DNA of 45,478 bases. It comes from a virus. How positions within the stretch are numbered: the first letter of the stretch is position 1; every line of letters begins with the position of its first letter. Location of the stretch: positions 1 through 45,478 of the IMG/VR virus record IMGVR_UViG_3300022074_000091; one strand, given 5' to 3'. Made by a program: the position numbers and the translations under genes. Shown here one piece after another: positions 29,001 to 33,720 of this stretch. The notes beneath the pieces were generated by a model that searched no databases, was not told the origin of the DNA, and saw nothing but the letters and a program-made list of their open reading frames with translations.

Positions 29001-29534
29001 AAATATATTAAAGCTGTAAGACAAGATGCAGGTATAACAGGTAAACAAACTATATTCCAGGTTAAAGGTGGAAACCTATTAGCTGATGATTTATTACCTA
29101 ATACAAACAGTACTAGCACATCTACAGGATTCGATCTCGGAGCTAACGGTAGTAGGTGGAGAAATCTTATAGTATATAGAATTTTTGCTAGAGATAATAT
29201 TACTGCATTTACAACATCTACTTCTTCTGATATAAGGTTGAAAGAAAATATAAGACCTATTACAGGAGCATTAGATAAAGTATTAAACTTACAAGGAGTA
29301 TCATTTGATTGGAAAGATAAAGAAAAAGGTAGTTCCATAGGATTTATTGCACAAGATTTTGAAAAGCAACTTCCTGAATTAACTTATACTGATACTACTA
29401 ATAATTTAGATGATGATATAAATGATGTAAAAACTATCGATTATTCTGCAACGGTAGCGGTACTTACTGAAGCTATAAAAGAACTAACAGCTAAAGTAAA
29501 CGAGCTAGAAAAGAAGTTAGAATCTAAAAACTAA
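20049..29534 (+). CDS. Giant tail fibre with probable mini-intein and S74 chaperone domain
   Basis: A 3161-residue fibre. Residues 1-30 (ITFRDEKGAPLTHEELDANF) match the attachment domain of the short fibre. The shaft runs to about 2700 with at least four imperfect repeats at 1023-1650 and two lectin-like beta modules (about 1808-2020 and 2218-2378). A Hint domain, Ser2736-Asn2871, ends in His-His-Asn and is followed by Thr, so splicing is plausible. The final ~100 residues (SSDIRLKENIRPITG, then GFIAQDFEKQLPE and a coiled-coil end) are a Peptidase S74 intramolecular chaperone, which normally cuts itself off after trimerisation. If both modules act, the mature fibre loses about 240 residues. 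Confidence 0.82.
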   Translation: MAITFRDEKGAPLTHEELDANFRSFFFTASFSENNLSLQRKDGVTINVPVGGQAFADFQENGGSIGDVFIADSQITGSRMIIDLFNGQFYDKTKAPNSAGGGLTSDEWYIDFDPASTAPYYVHFGPNFAISSSGYMFASGARLEGDVTASSGLIAGFGITPDAIHGPLTLGTPNFFISGAASNTDHFISASNFSLKGSGDITGSAVLFSGGTIAGWTITNSEIRKSSNIVLDATNESISIKSSTFGNQGIQLQHNSGTPRFYVGDGASSFAKFDGTDVSISTKLLEISASNIEISSTHASMSLGGGSVKLLGASSAIEVGTTNKFKISGSAEDAMIVAGTKTGFATNDAGLILGMDAAVPTLDLTKDASNYLRFNTTSGIDIKTDTFKLDTTNFDIDTSTKRLTIFKPSGQEIIRLGEISNAAGDLFGLKIYDGAGTGSNNTIAQFGQQGNKVGGWEITGDQIRSIPAAGFGGSYAEGETGLIINSSGTIESSNFVTNVKGWRIDTLGNGSAEFENMRIRGTLKTTVFEKESVNVVGGQLMVTNASTIQPLRSAEGTIIAGSSSYAANAVTLSLANVSGFETGEILKVKTVDDTGFGVEYLYVSGTKRYSEDNALSYNTGSIDPDGLAGEIYVERGFGGTPAVSSSITTVSSSVDTASETTIEVVSSTGLNLQDIIKIDNERLKVTAINNKVLTVIRGYHDSVADSHTVGDTIFKIDTDKEFLSGLVSAARPLNEGQVILSTGVFNPATDISSGYIMMNANPRDISTPYMDIVERTGSGVYDLELRSRLGDLSGLSSGYLYGNNEPGFGLYTENGFFKGAITADTGSIAGILHVATTAGGLETGQKISIGRKVSGTTGAFNDGIFVNNNNYWYTDGAWKVGGSDNFISLDNFTDGNLVIRTETFTLDTPTFMISSSLNNGTLTAGTNASSITTTSGTGVYIDGNGKFRVGTATSGNNYIYWDGSTLNIKGAIDITGGTGATTAELNAATASLSGSLASEISSSDASLSSSLATTADTLDAKIFTDSSGRAVRPPTASAQGLYMTSTNLGFYKGGEWATYMDNEGDFFLTGSAGNKLAWDSSAGSLEIKGSINITGGNAATQTFASQSAAAAESASLAAITDVSSSLSSSISSSTATLQDGLDSANNVISGKSAIFRSPNPPTATAIGDMWIESDEGNRVRIWNGSTWAITPDGTYDQTVLINTTSASLSSSVALDIFTDSTGKLVQTPDTSSGTAEGLFLGDTNLGFYSGSQWRTYMANNGNFFLTGSDSQFLSWDGGQLTIKGSINIVSGNAATTSSVASAQTAAQNFAATAAANAVTSGSNAASTAEANALAATNAATASLSSSLSASIAATDATALSVSASHAATANSFNGVLSGKNSVFRQNDAPSTSGRTQGDMWIDDNDANRLYIFSGSTWVTASDATFDQTALISSTSASFALDTFTDSTGRIVSTPSTTQAGLYLGDSALGYYNGSKFATFMSNNGNFFLTGSGTNKLAWDGGTLTIAGDINILGGNAATTASVDAATGSLSASLATGISASVAETSASAASAQQTATAASGTATQASQNASTALTRTVDNTGKITFNPTPSGTGLFMSANNLGYYDTNKWKAYLSSSGEFFLTGSGNSGLVWDGTDLSIDGSIIARDGSIGGIELDATKMYIGSGNHNNADTKFYTDNTGKFSLGNALSWDGTTLTISGSVTVTNENDFASQAELQTVINATSSLANPDSYSFGPSGQPGFALAAITGSITGAGLFFDSEKLGFHSGNNGTFLTYMDKEGNFYLSGSGDQGLAWNGSRLIIGNKGLGPSLTYQFSGSLDSSTFVSENGTGALATATLTTPVLGNRFNNNNDAHDAGFHSDAIFARSDSPIFEFDIVAGSTNPRTAIGLFRDTPSNFGRGQMSHAVVMDNGQFSIFEKKASDSFGVEIRTQQQLMGTTNAQWTDDTDFSDNQQFRIRIRLLPTGARYTVFKDGNFITPLFVYDSITNGVTEAFVRPGASFFYSSTSAQVLFQAMAGGHSLGNTTKIAGDMIQTGLIKSNNHSGNTNGNAFTSAGTAIDLDGGAFTSTHFRITNYGAAVFKGSLDAATGRFDGSLQIGSGDDIFMASPNIGIHLGNASFNSAPFSVTKGGLLKATSGTIGGINLGTSKIFIGTGTHNNADTKFYADNTGKFSLGDKLSWDGTTLSISGNINITGGNAATTTALNSATASLSSSINESQILAANLSLTSNLELVGRSVRKIANDNSWNGEMKSLHGQAGSAEVIFRVTNVASSRRFMMGLNTDPSTNTNYTSIDHAWYINGTTSQIYQNGNSIQTYDSISNGDVFKICYDGATIKYYHNNTLKRTESNQSATTTYYLDSSFFDVTNDPILDWFDFSAGAGVNANFDDGFVGGWTIDSDAIFSGTKNTSGFNTNVGITLSSAGSIHSKGFFISQSGDAQFQGLVQGSGITGSLIVGTSIVGGNIEGGNVIGGNISVPTAAAPKFSVNSEGIMTAEDAAITGEITATSGRIGDWIIDQSTNALRDDNSEIIFEPNIPEIQMFSGAEKKVIISPLDELTPIADTTTNVDMGSIPSSGGNWSTLTSTTSVSNPTYGVVGGSALSGLATASIQGPDASSNTFTADAKGTFEITLDVPAFTVKRPSVSASGSTVNPTYNASYNNQTHGYITPVKAFLGADLYLCAFDSSNNEIGSVILGSAYKFGNSSAYTYSQASGTSSGNSSGGYGSGGSGFKTPFDIIEAQQSVEETSLVTLGNGDTKLARDLQEGDELKVWDYTKNKFVTDKISRVNKATRAEYFEVEVDNKVIKVSCGHEFWIENGEALKVDEVNPGFTKIFIDTGNGIEKKLVTKRELVKEELNVVSIKIPPHVNYIANGIIHHNTAAFSWNNNVQFAGSTGTQSNQAAENGKKVLLTISESGTIKLRYKWLLKSSAARNHTTNASGITSYTTSNFSVSNQSQTFDSVGSFDTQVQVKLPTNFVELKAGGLQVVSGADKYIKAVRQDAGITGKQTIFQVKGGNLLADDLLPNTNSTSTSTGFDLGANGSRWRNLIVYRIFARDNITAFTTSTSSDIRLKENIRPITGALDKVLNLQGVSFDWKDKEKGSSIGFIAQDFEKQLPELTYTDTTNNLDDDINDVKTIDYSATVAVLTEAIKELTAKVNELEKKLESKN
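23115..25000 (+). repeat. Four imperfect shaft repeats in the giant fibre
   Basis: Protein-level units begin at 23115, 23697, 24375 and about 24771. Each unit runs FTDS-G-x-x, then GL-x-x-x-x-x-LG-[FY]-Y, [AT]-[TF]-M-x-x-[EN]-G-x-FFLTGS, then W-D-G and NAAT. Units are separated by Ala/Ser-rich coiled-coil segments. Spacing varies (582, 678, about 396 bases), so the repeats duplicated and diverged rather than expanding recently. Confidence 0.7.
25044..25100 (+). repeat. 57-base near-identical repeat, copy 1
   Basis: Matches 26504-26560 at 55 of 57 bases, encoding HNNADTKFYxDNTGKFSLG in the giant fibre. This is far more similar than the surrounding repeats, so it reflects recent duplication or gene conversion. 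Confidence 0.75.
26504..26560 (+). repeat. 57-base near-identical repeat, copy 2
   Basis: Second copy of the 25044-25100 element, differing at two bases, one of which changes Thr to Ala. Flanking sequence on both sides is related but more diverged. Confidence 0.75.
28254..28661 (+). other. Probable mini-intein (Hint domain) in the giant fibre
   Basis: Encodes Ser2736 to Asn2871 (136 residues). Block A has LGNGDTKLARDLQEGDEL, block B is Ser-Cys-Gly-His, and the end is VVSIKIPPHVNYIANGIIHH followed by Asn, then Thr. Ser1, the block B His, His-Asn and a +1 Thr nucleophile together meet the needs of splicing. There is no endonuclease domain. A Ser/Gly-rich linker lies just upstream, as in the other two Hint proteins here. 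Confidence 0.72.
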
Positions 29535-29539
29535 CTACT

Positions 29540-30235
29540 ATGGCATTACAAACATCAGGAGCGATTTCTTTAGACGATATACACGATGAAGCAGGAGGCA
29601 CTTCAGGAACTCAATGCTCTATAAATGATTCTGATATTAGAGGTTTAGATGAAGCATCAGGTAAAACTATTAATAATACTGCAGACACAGAGATTGATTT
29701 TGATGATTTTTACGGAGCTGAAATTCCAATAACTAGTGGCAATGGCGGTTCATCAGGAGGTGGATGCTTAGTTTTCGGTACTTTAATTAGTATGGCAGAC
29801 GGTACAAAAAAAGCTATAGAAAATATAGTAGCAGGAGATGAAGTTGTATCTTATAATATAGATGGTTTAGGTACTGAAGAAGAATGGGTAAATTGGTTTA
29901 GTAATAACCTTTCAGGCACTTTAAGTACTTCAACAGTAATTGAAAACAGATTAGCTACATATCATCACTACTACTTAATTAACAATCTTATCAAAGCTAC
30001 TTGGGAGCAACCATTCTTGATCAATAGTAATAATATACGGTTTACTTTAACAGAAGATTTAAGAGTAGGAGAATTAATTTTTAGCAAAGATGGAGAATGG
30101 ATAGAAATAACTAGTATAGAAAGAATAGAAGAAAGTATACAAACTGGAGTACTAGATGTAGAAGATGTAGATACTTATTTTGCTGAAGGTTTTTTAACTC
30201 ATAATGTTGAAGAAGATTTAAAACAAAAAGAATAA
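29540..30235 (+). CDS. Short tail protein with C-terminal degenerate Hint domain
   Basis: A 231-residue protein. The N-terminal 65 residues (SGAISLDDIHDEAGG, then IDFDDFYGAE) form a minor tail protein module shared with the gene at 31857. After a Gly/Ser linker, Cys76 to Asn222 is a Hint domain: FGTLISMADGTKKAIENIVA and GDEV in block A, and a closing DTYFAEGFLTHN. In block B the usual Thr-x-x-His reads Thr-Trp-Glu-Gln, so the His needed for the N-terminal acyl shift is missing. The residue after Asn is Val and only nine residues follow. It starts five bases after the giant fibre's stop. Confidence 0.72.
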   Translation: MALQTSGAISLDDIHDEAGGTSGTQCSINDSDIRGLDEASGKTINNTADTEIDFDDFYGAEIPITSGNGGSSGGGCLVFGTLISMADGTKKAIENIVAGDEVVSYNIDGLGTEEEWVNWFSNNLSGTLSTSTVIENRLATYHHYYLINNLIKATWEQPFLINSNNIRFTLTEDLRVGELIFSKDGEWIEITSIERIEESIQTGVLDVEDVDTYFAEGFLTHNVEEDLKQKE

Positions 30236-30269
30236 TAGTTGTTTTTATTAAATTAATTTCTTATATTAT
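30236..30269 (+). promoter_or_regulatory. Host-type promoter
   Basis: TAGTTG at 30236-30241, 20-base spacer, TATATTAT at 30262-30269, directly after the stop of the Hint-tail gene. ATG 30276 follows 7 bases later, so its transcript would be nearly leaderless. Same layout as at 940, 33662 and 39185. Confidence 0.62.
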
Positions 30270-30275
30270 TAGATT

Positions 30276-30755
30276 ATGGTTACAATACCAGGTTGGACAT
30301 ATAAATCATATTACGTAACTGATATAGATGATATGCCTAAAGGTACGTATGGTTTCATTTATGAAACTAAACATAAACCTACAGGTAAAAAATACATCGG
30401 TAAAAAAGTTCTTTTCTTCGAACGTAATAAAAGATTAGGTAAAAAAGCTTTAGCAGCATTAAAAGAAGAAAGAAAAGCAAAAGGTATAGGAGGAAGAGTA
30501 CCTCTTAAACAGAAAGTTATTACCGAATCTGATTGGAAAGATTACTACGGATCTCATAAAGACATTTTAAAATTACTTAAGGAAGGTGATCCAATGGACT
30601 TTGAAAGAAGAATCTTATGTTACGTTCCTAATAAAAAGCTATTAACATATTTTGAATGTAAATACCTATTTATAAATGAAGTACTAGAGCAAGATGACGT
30701 TTATATTAACGATAATGTTCTAGGAAAATTTTATAGAAAAGATTTTATTAAATGA
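30276..30755 (+). CDS. GIY-YIG-like nuclease, free-standing phage type
   Basis: A 159-residue protein. GFIY (26-29) and KYIG (39-42) form the GIY-YIG signature. Later motifs (SDWKDYYGSHKDILKLLKEG, FERRILC, YFECKYLFINEVL) match a family of small GIY-YIG-like proteins of T4-like and cyanophages that includes Seg-type homing and repair nucleases. A catalytic Arg is plausible but not certain. It heads a module behind a host-type promoter and overlaps the next gene by 4 bases (ATGA). Host DNA cutting, homing and repair are all possible roles. Confidence 0.68.
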   Translation: MVTIPGWTYKSYYVTDIDDMPKGTYGFIYETKHKPTGKKYIGKKVLFFERNKRLGKKALAALKEERKAKGIGGRVPLKQKVITESDWKDYYGSHKDILKLLKEGDPMDFERRILCYVPNKKLLTYFECKYLFINEVLEQDDVYINDNVLGKFYRKDFIK

Positions 30756-31054
30756 AACTAACTGATATAATTCTCGAACAAAATCGTTATAATGACGACG
30801 GATACGATGAAGGAGATATCAAACTAATGGGTGATATGATCTTACCAACCGGTAAAATGGTTGTACTTCAAGCAGAAGAAGATACATATAACAGAGGATT
30901 ATTAGTAACAAGTAATGAAGATAAAAGTTACGACGTAGCTTATTGGGCAGATGATAAAACTAAACCTTATCCAATTGGTATAGAAATCGATGGCAAAGAG
31001 GTAGCTAAAGATGCAAAAATAATCAAATTCCTTTTCCACCCAGAAATGAAATAA
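30752..31054 (+). CDS. Small protein with capsid-targeting-like N-terminus
   Basis: A 100-residue protein beginning MKLTDIILEQ. The hydrophobic peptide ending in Ile-Leu-Glu resembles the capsid-targeting peptides of T4 internal head proteins, cut after (I/L)-x-E by the prohead protease, and the same style of N-terminus occurs in at least four other genes here. The rest (PTGKMVVLQAEEDTYNRGLL, then VAYWADDKTKPYP) is a small, acidic beta-rich domain I do not recognise. It overlaps the nuclease gene by 4 bases and lies one base before the next gene. Confidence 0.55.
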   Translation: MKLTDIILEQNRYNDDGYDEGDIKLMGDMILPTGKMVVLQAEEDTYNRGLLVTSNEDKSYDVAYWADDKTKPYPIGIEIDGKEVAKDAKIIKFLFHPEMK

Positions 31055-31055
31055 T

Positions 31056-31844
31056 ATGATACAAATAAAAGAAATTTTAGGATACCCGTCGTTAAAATAC
31101 CATTTAGATAAAAAGCTAACGTTATCTGAGCATGTCTACCGTTATAGCTCTGATGCCTTTATACAATTATTCAAAGAAGCAAGAGAAGCATGGAGAGACG
31201 GTAAAATAGAACTTAATGATCAAGATAAAGTATTATTAGAGTCTACTGATATTGGTGAATATGGGGATTATAATGGTATGAGAGTTCCTTTGGATTTACC
31301 TATGGTATCACCAAACTATAATCCAATGTTTGAAATCGGTAACCTAATCGATGAAATGATCGAAGATGAAAATGCTATCGACGAGGCTGCTTCTATAGAA
31401 GAAATGATTGATTTCGATTTAATCAAAGAATTAGTAGAATCTATAGGAGGTAATATGAATATGGATAAATTCAGAAAGGCAGTTTCAATACAAAACGAAA
31501 CTTTCGATTATAATGGATTTGAAATGCTTAAAGCATCTGTAGATTATATACCAGAAGCTGAGTATAGAGGTAAAAAAGTACAATTAAATAAACCTAAACG
31601 AGGAGGTTCTAAAAAGTTCTACGTTTACGTTAAAAACCCAAAAACAGGTAATATTAAAAAAGTATCTTTTGGTGACACAGGTCTTTCCGTTAAACTAAAA
31701 CAGAAAGGTGCTAGAGCATCATTTGCTGCTAGACATAAATGTGCACAGAAAAAAGATAAAACTAAAGCTGGTTACTGGTCTTGCAATATCGGTAGATACT
31801 GGAAGTCTTTAGGCGGAAGTTCAAACTTTTCAGGATACTGGTAA
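31056..31844 (+). CDS. Conserved marine-phage protein with Cys-rich basic C-terminal module
   Basis: A 262-residue protein. Residues 20-85 (LTLSEHVYRYSSDAFIQLFK, DGKIELNDQDKVLLE, PLDLPMV) and the C-terminal 90 residues (KPKRGGSKKFYVYVKNPKTG, then FAARHKCAQKKDKTKAGYWS followed by Cys) are modules I have met in many marine T4-like phage proteins, often at the end of prohead or virion proteins. Their role is unknown to me. The two Cys and adjacent Lys/Arg/Trp could bind metal or nucleic acid. A long acidic linker (110-150) separates them. Confidence 0.55.
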   Translation: MIQIKEILGYPSLKYHLDKKLTLSEHVYRYSSDAFIQLFKEAREAWRDGKIELNDQDKVLLESTDIGEYGDYNGMRVPLDLPMVSPNYNPMFEIGNLIDEMIEDENAIDEAASIEEMIDFDLIKELVESIGGNMNMDKFRKAVSIQNETFDYNGFEMLKASVDYIPEAEYRGKKVQLNKPKRGGSKKFYVYVKNPKTGNIKKVSFGDTGLSVKLKQKGARASFAARHKCAQKKDKTKAGYWSCNIGRYWKSLGGSSNFSGYW

Positions 31845-31856
31845 AAATTTTCTATT

Positions 31857-32417
31857 ATGGCAGTACCGGGATTAGGAGCATTATCTTTAAGAGGAATAAG
31901 GAGAGAGATTGGTAATAATAACTACTCTGCCTTAACAGCCTATAGTAACATTAGTTTACAAAATATGTCAACAGGTGGTAACGGAACTATTAATACTGCT
32001 AATAGTTTTTCTAACAGACCTGATGGAATTGCTCCTCATTCAATGAGTGAATTTTACAGCTACGACCATGATAAAACCTCAGTAACTACACCTACAGTAG
32101 CTACAGGAACTGTATCATTATCAAGCGGTATTTTATCAATGGTAGGATTTGTAAGTAACACCGGAGGGGCTACTGTAACTGCAAGAGGACATGTTGCTTC
32201 TTCTACTACTCAAACACCAACAATAAGTTCAAACAACTTTAAAGAAACACACCCTACAGGAGGTACTGGGTCATATACAACTTCTAGATCTACCAATTCT
32301 ATTATTACTGCACCTAGTGGGACTACTTACTATGTTCGAGCTTTCGCTACAAACAGTCAAGGAACTTCATACGGTTCAACAAGATCTATTTTGGTAACAT
32401 CTCAAGGTCAGATATAA
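31857..32417 (+). CDS. Minor tail protein with FN3-like domain
   Basis: A 186-residue protein. The N-terminal 60 residues (GLGALSLRGIRREIGNNNYS, then MSEFYSY) belong to the same GAISL-type module as the gene at 29540. Residues about 75-186 resemble an FN3-like beta-sandwich whose closing strand (TTYYVRAFATNSQGTSYGST) is a signature of Bacteroidetes surface proteins. It probably decorates the tail or fibre base; the Bacteroidetes-style domain supports the host guess. It lies 12 bases after the preceding stop and 5 before the next gene. Confidence 0.65.
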   Translation: MAVPGLGALSLRGIRREIGNNNYSALTAYSNISLQNMSTGGNGTINTANSFSNRPDGIAPHSMSEFYSYDHDKTSVTTPTVATGTVSLSSGILSMVGFVSNTGGATVTARGHVASSTTQTPTISSNNFKETHPTGGTGSYTTSRSTNSIITAPSGTTYYVRAFATNSQGTSYGSTRSILVTSQGQI

Positions 32418-32422
32418 TACTT

Positions 32423-32686
32423 ATGAGTAATCCTTATAAAGAAAGAGTTACAGATCAATATGTTATTAGAGAGTTTTCTACTAAAACTCCCGCTTTAGAA
32501 TTTGTTTGGCACAGAGATAAAGAAGATAGGATTGTTCAAGCTCTTCATACTACTGATTGGCAGTTTCAATTAGACAACGAGTTCCCACAAAGATTATCAG
32601 AAAACAAACTATTTATACCAAAGGAGACATATCACCGGTTGATAAAAGGAACTGGTAATTTAAAAGTTAAAATATACAAATTATGA
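32423..32686 (+). CDS. Small conserved phage protein, unknown function
   Basis: An 87-residue soluble protein. The core (FVWHRDKEDRIVQALHTTDW, later LFIPKETYHRLIKGTGNLKV) looks conserved in marine T4-like phages, without any known role. Aromatic residues and basic patches suggest a small beta-type binding domain. Its stop TGA overlaps the next ATG (ATGA), linking it to the tiny Cys-rich gene. Confidence 0.55.
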   Translation: MSNPYKERVTDQYVIREFSTKTPALEFVWHRDKEDRIVQALHTTDWQFQLDNEFPQRLSENKLFIPKETYHRLIKGTGNLKVKIYKL

Positions 32687-32748
32687 AATGTGATTGTAAA
32701 ATTTGTAAATGTGGAACATCTTGCCAATGCAATTGCTGTGACTGTTAA
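32683..32748 (+). CDS. Metallothionein-like 21-residue Cys-rich peptide
   Basis: A 21-codon frame whose product has nine Cys residues (positions 3, 5, 8, 10, 14, 16, 18, 19 and 21) in CxC, CxxC and CC arrangements, with almost no hydrophobic residues. Such spacing is the hallmark of metallothioneins, which bind several zinc, cadmium or copper ions in thiolate clusters. ATG 32683 overlaps the preceding stop in ATGA, and the next gene begins two bases after its stop, so it sits in a tight run of expressed genes. It is far smaller than known bacterial metallothioneins (about 50 residues); expression is inferred. Confidence 0.6.
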   Translation: MKCDCKICKCGTSCQCNCCDC

Positions 32749-32750
32749 AA

Positions 32751-32885
32751 ATGGCTAGAACATATTTAGGCGGTGCTTTTGCTAAGATAAAAAAAAAGAG
32801 ACCTGGCATACATGCCAAGACTAAAACATCTAGATCAAAAGGAAGCGTAAATTATAAAAAGAAATATAAAGGTCAAGGAAAATGA
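32751..32885 (+). CDS. Small basic protein (44 residues)
   Basis: A 44-residue, very basic peptide (16 Lys/Arg) starting MARTYLGGAFAKIKKKRPGI and ending in a Tyr/Lys-rich GQGK. It begins two bases after the Cys-rich peptide's stop and its TGA overlaps the next ATG (ATGA). I recall similar short basic proteins in marine phages. Binding to DNA, RNA or ribosomes is a reasonable guess from charge, not a demonstrated role. Confidence 0.6.
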   Translation: MARTYLGGAFAKIKKKRPGIHAKTKTSRSKGSVNYKKKYKGQGK

Positions 32886-33247
32886 AACTATCAAATATAC
32901 TATTAAACGAGTACGGAGAGTTTAAAGCTGAAGAAAATAAACTTGAAAAATTACTAAAAAGGAGATTAAGTCAAGCTTATAGACTTAATATTAATATGAA
33001 CGCTTATGATCAAGATAGAAAAGACGATGATCCTTTAAAAGGAAAAGGTTTTGGTTCTATAACGTTTGTTTATAGAGATGAGATACCTCATGACGATTTT
33101 GAAATGGCAAAAGCCTTACTTACGAATCAAGGACTTGAAGTTATAGAAGATCAATCAACTAACTACTACGATAGTGATCCAGGAGAAAGAGATTATTTTC
33201 CAAAAATAAAATTTCACTTTAATCTACATCAGACAAATTATAAGTAA
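32882..33247 (+). CDS. Small protein with capsid-targeting-like N-terminus
   Basis: A 121-residue protein beginning MKLSNILLNEYG. The Leu-Asn-Glu at 8-10 fits the (I/L)-x-E prohead protease site, and the N-terminus aligns with those at 30752, 33247 and 36075. The body is mixed charged alpha/beta (EENKLEKLLKRRLSQAYRLN, FGSITFVYRDEIPHDDFEMA). I do not recognise the domain. It overlaps the upstream gene by 4 bases and its last base is the first of the mini-kinase gene, so the two are probably translated together. Confidence 0.55.
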   Translation: MKLSNILLNEYGEFKAEENKLEKLLKRRLSQAYRLNINMNAYDQDRKDDDPLKGKGFGSITFVYRDEIPHDDFEMAKALLTNQGLEVIEDQSTNYYDSDPGERDYFPKIKFHFNLHQTNYK

Positions 33248-33675
33248 TGAGACTTTCCCACGTAATATTAGGAGAAATTTTATATTACGATCCTGATTTT
33301 GAAAGAGAAACAGATAAAATCGAAGATCAAGGAGGAGTAAGATTGGGTTCAGGTGATTACGGTACAGCTTATCTTCTTAACGGCCGAGTATACAAAGTCA
33401 CTACTGACGAAATTGAGCTTGAACATGCACAACTTCTTAAAGGTAAAAAAACTAATAATTTTGCACATATTTACGATGTTGAGGTTATAGATAAAAAATT
33501 AGGTATTATACAAATGGAAGTTTTAGGAAAATATAAAGGTAATATTCCGGAAGAATGGGTAGATGCTGTTGAAAAAGAAGCTCCTAGGTACGGAATAGAT
33601 CCAGACGAGCTTGATATAAGACCTTCAAACATAATGGTTAATCAGAAAAAACACCTTAAATTAGTTGATATTTAG
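33247..33675 (+). CDS. Kinase-like mini-protein with capsid-targeting-like N-terminus
   Basis: A 142-residue protein carrying the key motifs of a protein kinase-like fold. Gly-rich loop GSGDYG (34-39), Lys50 in VYKV at the place of the ATP-binding Lys, a Glu-rich helix (57-59), a hinge-like IIQMEVLGKY, the catalytic loop DIRPSNIMV (Asp123, Asn128; compare DxKPxN), and Asp141 in LVDI at the place of the DFG Asp. The protein ends one residue after Asp141, so the activation segment and most of the C-lobe are absent. The N-terminus MRLSHVILGE resembles a prohead-targeting peptide. Activity is uncertain: it could be a true minimal phosphotransferase or an ATP-binding pseudokinase. Confidence 0.62.
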   Translation: MRLSHVILGEILYYDPDFERETDKIEDQGGVRLGSGDYGTAYLLNGRVYKVTTDEIELEHAQLLKGKKTNNFAHIYDVEVIDKKLGIIQMEVLGKYKGNIPEEWVDAVEKEAPRYGIDPDELDIRPSNIMVNQKKHLKLVDI

Positions 33676-33695
33676 ACTAATTCTTCTTATATTAT
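33662..33695 (+). promoter_or_regulatory. Host-type promoter
   Basis: TAGTTG at 33662-33667 overlaps the last codons of the mini-kinase gene; after exactly 20 bases comes TATATTAT at 33688-33695. ATG 33721 of the primase gene follows 25 bases later. Same layout as at 940, 30236 and 39185. Confidence 0.62.
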
Positions 33696-33720
33696 TATAT
33701 AACTAGTTACAGAACAACGT

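Noticed and set aside
28925-29338. 137-residue minus-strand open frame
   Set aside because: Antisense to the S74/C-terminal part of the giant fibre, which is clearly coding on the + strand.
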